The notes under the pieces are model-generated. The model saw only the letters and a list, made by a program, of their open reading frames with translations. It made no database searches and was not told the origin of the DNA. DNA of 24,441 bases. It comes from Cylindrotheca closterium. Taxonomy: Eukaryota; Bacillariophyta; Bacillariophyceae; Bacillariales; Bacillariaceae. A program made the translations under genes and the position numbers. Within the stretch, counting starts at the first letter, position 1, and every line of letters begins with the position of its first letter. This document shows positions 19,331 through 24,441 of the stretch, one piece after another. The stretch lies in contig CAKOGP040001710.1 of the NCBI GenBank assembly GCA_933822405.4, forward strand, positions 1 to 24,441, read 5' to 3'.

Positions 19331-20293
19331 ATGTTTTTTCGGAAGCACCCTGTCTACAATGTATTGCTTACTGTTATCATATGCAATTCAGTGCTGACAA
19401 CTGCTCTCGCTACCAATAGTAGGATTGGGCTAGCAAGAAGATCTTGGACTTTCCACACAAAAAGGGCTACGAGTGTGCCAAGAACATTTGAAAGCAACAA
19501 TGCAAGGGAATATCGGTTGAAACAGGGCAAAAATCCGATAGACAAAAGACATGTGGTGAAGTCAGTGACTGGGGCGACTCTTGGATTCCTCCTTATCAAG
19601 AATCGATTTGTTTTTGAGTATGCATTGAACCTTTACAGATCGTCCTTGTCGAATAGTCCCTTGCAAACCAAGGTTCTGACGGGTGCTACGCTTAGTTTAC
19701 TTGGAGACTGGGCTGCACAAATTCGAGAAGGGAATGAGTCCACAACTTATGATATGAAAAGAGGACTGTCGTTTGCAGCCTTTGATTCGACATATCGCAT
19801 GTTCCAACATGTAGCAATTCCTGTTATCGTCCGACTCGGGCAGGGAAACTTTTTGTTGTGGCTTGTGACAATAGCCCCATTTGTTAATCCTGGACCCAAG
19901 GCTTCTAGCTTTTTTGCAGCGATGGAAAGGACCTTGATTTATCAGTTTGTCCTCATTCCATTGGCGTATTATCCTGGTGAGTCCTCGTTTCTGGTTGATC
20001 GAAAGCCTTTGCACGAGTAAGCAGCTAACCGTAACTGTATCTTTAATTTCGAACCAGTCTTCTTCACATTCACGGGGCTGATGCAAGGATTGAGTCTATC
20101 AGAAACCTTTGCACGAGCAAAACGAACTTTCTTTCCGTGCTGGATCAAAAATGTCTCTTTCTGGATTCCAACACAGCTTGTAATGTTTGGGCTCGTCGAC
20201 GAGAAGTGGCAAGTGCCTTTTGTTTGCCTGGTGGGAGTACTGTGGAGCTCAATTTTGAGCATCACCGCAGGTAAAGCAAGAGTAGAGAATTAA
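19331..20293 (+). CDS. Mpv17/PMP22-family membrane protein (2 exons)
   Basis: Exons 19331-19976 and 20058-20293 (81-bp GT-AG intron, phase 1) give 293 aa. The N-terminus has a hydrophobic signal-like stretch (VLLTVIICNSVLTTALA) followed by a basic region (RRSWTFHTKRATSVPR), so an organelle target is likely, but no clear Phe motif is seen. The family core is complete: LQTKVLTGATLSLLGDWAAQ, KRGLSFAAFDSTYRMFQH, MERTLIYQFVLIPLAYYPVF, GLMQGLSLSETFARAKRTFF, VSFWIPTQLVMFGLV, and FVCLVGVLWSSILSITAG. The predicted end is short (KARVEN) and GCAG/GTAAAG there resembles a splice donor. An alternative 48-bp intron (20271-20318) would change the last residues, but it is shorter than any other intron here. 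ATG 19331 starts the signal-like stretch. Confidence 0.85.
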
Positions 20294-20385
20294 CAATGTA
20301 TATTTTTTGTACTTCTAGTGTTTTTTCATCGTGTACTAGTAGGATTGTAACTATGCACTCAATCAAATTATCAGTATTGATTTGT
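20294..20385. other. Convergent spacer, Mpv17-like gene / asparagine synthetase fusion
   Basis: Only 92 bp separate the two stop codons, so the 3' UTRs may overlap. The sequence is AT-rich and I see no strong hairpin or coding. Confidence 0.5.
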
Positions 20386-23300
20386 CTATAGCCCAGAATC
20401 TTTCAAGGTGTTGAAATGTTTTCCGATGGCAGCAAGCTTCGCTACAACCATCTGATCTTCAGCTAGTGTCGCATCCTTGTCGTCAAGATACGACAATAAC
20501 GACTCGACTCCAAGAGCAATTCTCACAATGGCGTGCGAGTCACTGACATCAACCGGCTGGCCAATGTAGGTTGGTTTCGAGAGAGCCTCCTTCTCATTAG
20601 CTGTGGCATCAGCGACAAGATCAGAAACATCCATGCTCATCCAACGATATAAATCTCTCAGTTCACTCATGCTTAGCCAGCCATCGCCCTTGTTCACACG
20701 AATGCTAACGATACTACGCTGAACACACCATGCATCCAATGCTTGCTCTGAATTGGTCATTGTTGTCACCGCTTTCGCCCATTCGTTGACAGCATCGATT
20801 CTTACCGAGTCTGGAACTGAAGAAATCGCTTCCATCCCCGCCAATCCAGCCTCCCATCGGAATGCCAGCCCCACATTGCTGACATCATCGTTCTTGAGCA
20901 ATGGCGACCAGCTTCCAAGACACGAGGGCAATTCTTTATCTGTAAGGAACCCACCAAGTCCTTGACTGTTGAACATGTCTGACTGTGCTGGTACAGAGGA
21001 CGATCGAAGCTTTTCAGCTATCGTAGTAGGTACAATAACAGCGCCACAGAATGGAGGCGCCTGATAGAACTTGCTGGCGGTGAAGAGAACAAGCGAATCT
21101 TGTGCTAGCCACCCGTGTAGTTCATCAAGAGAGAATCGGGCCTGGCAAGCGTCAACAACCCCAAGTGTTTTCTCTCCACCATCTGCACTTCCAGGCATTT
21201 TGTTATCTCTCAAGCCAGTCTTTCCTCCGAAAACACCGTGAACAATAGGAAATGCACCCCTAACAAGAGCAGACTCTACAAATCGATCCATTTCTTCTGA
21301 AGCGTTGATAACACTGCCATCTTTCTCTCGTGCTGCAATAATGGCACCTTCAATACCCTCAAATCCATCGAGAACTTTCGCACCAGGGTCAAGGCGACCC
21401 ATTAGGGGTGCGTGAGTAGAAAAGAACTGTCCCATCGAAGCAGGCGCAGTACCTGCGCCGACCTCCCGTAATTGCGTCACACCATTTTCAATTGTAACAT
21501 CACCCTTTAGTGTTCGAACAATTGCGATGGGAAGATATTCTGCATCTGATCCAGAGGGACAGAGAATTACCTCGGTACCTTCAGGCAAGTTGAGGAGCTT
21601 CGAAATGCGGCTTCGTTGATCCGCGAAAACTTTTCTGATTTCCACGTCAAGATCCTTGCCTTCAAAGCCAACCAACTTTCCATACAGTTCTTTTGAAGCG
21701 TCATATCCACGTTGAGTTGGCGGATTTCCAGTGCAGCTTCCACGGAAGACATGAGCAGGGTTGACCGGCTGAGGTTTGATGTGATATTTGTTGGTGCGAA
21801 CAGATGGATTGATTATGGATCTATCGTCTCCTCCAAGAGTAAGACTGGCTTCGAAATCACTGTAGCCAGATTCTATAGCAGTACCATGAGCTTCTTCATC
21901 AAACTTCTGCACAGCCAAGCTGGAAAATGGCCGGCTTGTCGAAGTACAAAACTTCCTCTCTGTTGTAGACGAGAATGTCCGGGCTTGTTGAAGCGAATGG
22001 CGCAACATTCCAACATTTCTTAGTCCTTCTCTTGTGTACATGTCACTCTTCCATGCTGCACCCATGGCTCTGCCTCCACCTTCCCAGAGCTTGACAACAT
22101 GTTCCATTCCATGGAAGTTTTCGTCGTAGATTCTGCGGTAGTACAACTCTTCCTTTGTTTGCGGAGTGTTGATGGGGTATGTAATGTGGGCTTCGCCCAT
22201 TTCTGCATCAGAGACTAGGGAAGAAACACGTCGTTGCAAGATTGCAACCCAATCTTCACCAACACCTTCGCACTGCATAGCCTTTGCTCTCCACAAGACT
22301 GGTCGAGGGATGGAATTGCCATCGCTGTTGGGGCCCTCGAACAACTCACGCAAAAATGTCTTTTCACGGCCTCGGGAGTTTGTCTTGACAGCCTCTTGGT
22401 CAACAATTTTCTTGGCGGGGTCGACGCTCATGACAAGTCGAGTAAACTCAGTGTCAAGAAATGGCACTCGAGCTTCCAAGCCATGAGCCATTGTCATTCG
22501 GTCGGTTCGGTGCAGGTTCACATTTCCGAGCATTCCGTAGATTCTGCGAAGCTCGTTTTGGAGTTGTCGTGGATTCTCAGCATCTTGGAAGTAGAGGTAT
22601 CCGGCAAAGATCTCATCAGCTCCTTCACCGGTCAATACCATCTTGACATCTTGCGCGGCTCTTTCGGCGAGCAACCAGTTGGGGATAGCACTTCGGATCA
22701 ACTCAGCTTCGTAGGTTTCCATATGGTAGATGATCTTGGGAACAAGATCGAATACTTCATCGGGTGTAAACGATCGGATGTGGTGCTCAACATGCTTTTC
22801 ACCACCAAGGGCATCGACCATGCCACGTGCAGCCATTACATCTGGGCTATTTTCCATTCCCACAGTGTACGCTGGGATTGGGCGATCGTCACCGAGCTTC
22901 GCCCTTTCTTCTCGCCATAAAGGCAAGAGGTCATGAGACACGATGCACGAGTCGACGCCACCAGATAAGAAGAAGCCATAGTCAACGTCAGACATCATGC
23001 GCTTTTGGACAGCCTTGGAGAAACCTTCTCGGATTTCATCGTCGGTGACAGTATGGTTGGGATCTTCCCATGGTGCATAGTCGTCGTTTCGAAGCCACTC
23101 AGGATTGTAGTAACAGACTAAGCCTTTCTCTGGAGTCCAGTAGTGTCCTGGAGGAATGGCAACAACAGTGCTGGGATCGACGTGCCCAACAAGCGCCTTG
23201 AGCTCACTTGAGAAAACGTATGCGGCAGCATCGTCACTACTTTTTGAGCACTTGGTTCTTCCGTAGTACAAAGGCTTGATTCCGACTGGGTCTCTTGCAG

Positions 23301-23907
23301 CAAATGCCTTGACTTCACCTGTTACGACATCCTCTTCAAAAACAACAAATGCAAACATACCATCAAGGCTAGCAGCTGTCTTGGGCCCACCCCATTGGGC
23401 AAAAGCGTGAGCAATAACCTCGCAGTCGGACCCAGAGATACGATCATGGTTCCAACCTTCCTTGGCGACAAGATCCTTGTATACAATATTATGGTTGTAA
23501 ATTTCTCCATTGGCAGCAAGGTGAATGATTTTGTCTCCGTTCTTGGTTTTGAAACCCAAGTTGAAAGGCATGTCGGCAGATCTGTTCGACGGATCAACTA
23601 TGGCAAGACGAGTGTGTCCCATGGACCAACGGGCCAGGGTCTCTCCCTCACCAACAGTACCAGCGCTAATTTGCATACCATCTGGACCACGGTGGTGAAG
23701 AATCTTGGAGGCGGTGTTCATGGTTTCCTTTCCCAAGATGGAAATATTGTTGCGAGCGCTGGAAGTCTTGCCCCAGACATCATCAATTGCAGCAACAAGA
23801 CCGCACATATCTCTTCTGAGAGCGCACGAAGCACCATTATTGATCTTCAACTGGTGTGCAGCATTTCGCTTCAAAAGAGCATGTGCTCCGAGGCGAAAGA
23901 CTTCCAT
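20386..23907 (-). CDS. Asparagine synthetase fused to a PLP-dependent transferase-like domain
   Basis: Intronless, 1173 aa. The N-terminal half is a class II (glutamine-hydrolysing) asparagine synthetase, which makes asparagine from aspartate, glutamine and ATP. The glutaminase domain begins MCGLVAAIDD at M34-C35, with HHRGPDG and ANGEIYNH. The synthetase domain has the pyrophosphate loop SGGVDS (315-320), TGEGADEIFAGY and HGLEARVPFLD, and ends near residue 630. A linker with basic, Ser/Thr-rich sequence from M634 leads to a C-terminal region (~700-1160) typical of fold-type I PLP enzymes: RGSCTGNPPT, CPSGSDAE (G786-S787-D788), VVDACQARF with D919 as the likely pyridine-nitrogen Asp, and FTASKFYQAPPFCGAV with K946 as the likely Schiff-base Lys. 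The PLP substrate is unknown. Residues 1-33 before MCGL look like a presequence; M34 (23808) is an alternative start that would place the catalytic Cys at position 2. Confidence 0.88.
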   Translation of the reverse strand: MEVFRLGAHALLKRNAAHQLKINNGASCALRRDMCGLVAAIDDVWGKTSSARNNISILGKETMNTASKILHHRGPDGMQISAGTVGEGETLARWSMGHTRLAIVDPSNRSADMPFNLGFKTKNGDKIIHLAANGEIYNHNIVYKDLVAKEGWNHDRISGSDCEVIAHAFAQWGGPKTAASLDGMFAFVVFEEDVVTGEVKAFAARDPVGIKPLYYGRTKCSKSSDDAAAYVFSSELKALVGHVDPSTVVAIPPGHYWTPEKGLVCYYNPEWLRNDDYAPWEDPNHTVTDDEIREGFSKAVQKRMMSDVDYGFFLSGGVDSCIVSHDLLPLWREERAKLGDDRPIPAYTVGMENSPDVMAARGMVDALGGEKHVEHHIRSFTPDEVFDLVPKIIYHMETYEAELIRSAIPNWLLAERAAQDVKMVLTGEGADEIFAGYLYFQDAENPRQLQNELRRIYGMLGNVNLHRTDRMTMAHGLEARVPFLDTEFTRLVMSVDPAKKIVDQEAVKTNSRGREKTFLRELFEGPNSDGNSIPRPVLWRAKAMQCEGVGEDWVAILQRRVSSLVSDAEMGEAHITYPINTPQTKEELYYRRIYDENFHGMEHVVKLWEGGGRAMGAAWKSDMYTREGLRNVGMLRHSLQQARTFSSTTERKFCTSTSRPFSSLAVQKFDEEAHGTAIESGYSDFEASLTLGGDDRSIINPSVRTNKYHIKPQPVNPAHVFRGSCTGNPPTQRGYDASKELYGKLVGFEGKDLDVEIRKVFADQRSRISKLLNLPEGTEVILCPSGSDAEYLPIAIVRTLKGDVTIENGVTQLREVGAGTAPASMGQFFSTHAPLMGRLDPGAKVLDGFEGIEGAIIAAREKDGSVINASEEMDRFVESALVRGAFPIVHGVFGGKTGLRDNKMPGSADGGEKTLGVVDACQARFSLDELHGWLAQDSLVLFTASKFYQAPPFCGAVIVPTTIAEKLRSSSVPAQSDMFNSQGLGGFLTDKELPSCLGSWSPLLKNDDVSNVGLAFRWEAGLAGMEAISSVPDSVRIDAVNEWAKAVTTMTNSEQALDAWCVQRSIVSIRVNKGDGWLSMSELRDLYRWMSMDVSDLVADATANEKEALSKPTYIGQPVDVSDSHAIVRIALGVESLLSYLDDKDATLAEDQMVVAKLAAIGKHFNTLKDSGL

Positions 23908-24441
23908 TTTGCTGGGCTGCTAAATCCTGTACTTTCGCAGAAATTATGCGAAGTCTTTCCTGAATGGCGGTTGTCTGATGTCACTCGACCGCTTTGACTA
24001 ACATAACTTCAACAACATCTACATCACTTCGGACGTAGATTTGCTGTAGAACGGTACCAGGGTACACTGACTGTATCTGGTACCAGTAGCTATCGGTACA
24101 CTGTTCCAGGTACTGGTACCAGGTACGGTATGAGTGAAGCATATAAATGTACATGGTACAGTAGAGTCTGCAAATGGTGGGAAAGCAGACATAAAGTGCC
24201 GTAAAGGCTAAAAAACTAATAACAAATATTTACTAGTCGACAGAGTCGAGCATCAGCGTTGGTCGACTGAATCGTCGGAAAAACGACGAAAATTTTGTGG
24301 TTCAGGAGCGGCCTGGAGCGGCCTGAAATGGCAGACTTGCTGGGAATGTCCTCAGATATGTCATAGATTCCCTGCAAGGATGACGGAAACTGACGTGCCG
24401 GTGACAGATTCTGCGCAATGCAGAGCTTGGGCTTCGCTGAA
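23908..24441. promoter_or_regulatory. Region upstream of the asparagine synthetase fusion, GGTAC-rich
   Basis: About 530 bp with no recognised gene. GGTAC occurs eight times between 24053 and 24159, including two perfect CTGGTACCAG palindromes at 24077-24086 and 24113-24122. Further out there is a small hairpin (CGTCG/CGACG, about 24273-24288) and a tandem GGAGCGGCCT pair at about 24307-24326. The cluster lies 146-252 bp upstream of the predicted start of the minus-strand fusion gene, so it may be part of its promoter. Confidence 0.45.
24053..24159. repeat. Cluster of GGTAC motifs with two CTGGTACCAG palindromes
   Basis: GGTAC starts at 24053, 24061, 24079, 24095, 24109, 24115, 24122 and 24155. 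The two 10-bp palindromes start 36 bp apart. The pattern is irregular and not a simple tandem repeat, which suggests either a decayed repeat or an array of binding sites. A TATAAAT string lies at 24142-24148. Confidence 0.7.

Noticed and set aside
22234..22920. 228-aa open frame on the plus strand inside the asparagine synthetase gene
   Set aside because: It lies wholly antisense to conserved synthetase codons and shows no domain; it is a codon-bias shadow.
23395..23997. 200-aa plus-strand open frame overlapping the 5' end of the fusion gene
   Set aside because: It is antisense to the glutaminase domain, with no recognisable features.

Overview
The window looks like nuclear DNA from a diatom, probably a pennate one (inference). 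The coding is eukaryotic, with 12 protein genes on both strands and 19 short spliceosomal introns that I place at 61-98 bp; all but one are GT-AG. Three proteins start with a signal-peptide-like stretch followed by a Phe-containing cleavage context resembling the ASAFAP motif of diatom plastid presequences. The gene set (GUN4, plastid-type acyltransferase, Mpv17/PMP22 proteins, dual-specificity phosphatase) fits a photosynthetic stramenopile. Exon boundaries were read by eye from splice signals and family conservation, without transcript data.

Layout. 485-1636 (+) membrane-anchored dual-specificity phosphatase in six exons, one an 18-nt microexon carrying the catalytic P-loop. 1890-3094 (+) plastid-type lysophosphatidate acyltransferase. 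3134-3265 perfect 11-bp minisatellite. 3570-4405 (-) GUN4. 4649-5908 (+) PH-like/ankyrin/R-SNARE protein. 6617-10047 (+) chromatin protein with linker-histone, DDT, WHIM and PWWP modules. 10179-10960 (-) and 11892-12844 (+) a divergent pair of related proteins of unknown function. 13350-14044 (+) four-helix COPI-associated/TVP15-like membrane protein. 14440-17568 (+) DPP8/9-type S9 serine peptidase. 17781-19104 (-) and 19331-20293 (+) a head-to-head pair of Mpv17/PMP22 proteins. 20386-23907 (-) intronless 1173-aa fusion of asparagine synthetase to a PLP-dependent transferase-like domain.

The genes do not form an operon or one obvious pathway. A loose theme is organelle function: GUN4 (chlorophyll synthesis), the acyltransferase (plastid glycerolipids) and one Mpv17 protein have plastid-type presequences, and the fusion enzyme has mitochondrial-presequence-like stretches at its N-terminus and at its internal junction. 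The most unusual items are the asparagine synthetase fusion, the phosphatase microexon whose skipping would create an immediate stop, the PH/ANK/R-SNARE architecture, and two head-to-head paralogue pairs in one window, each with an intron at a nearly matching but shifted position. Intergenic DNA carries repeated palindromes (TACCGGTA, CTGGTACCAG, ATGACGTCAT) and a foldback structure. No rRNA, tRNA, CRISPR array or transposase gene was recognised.
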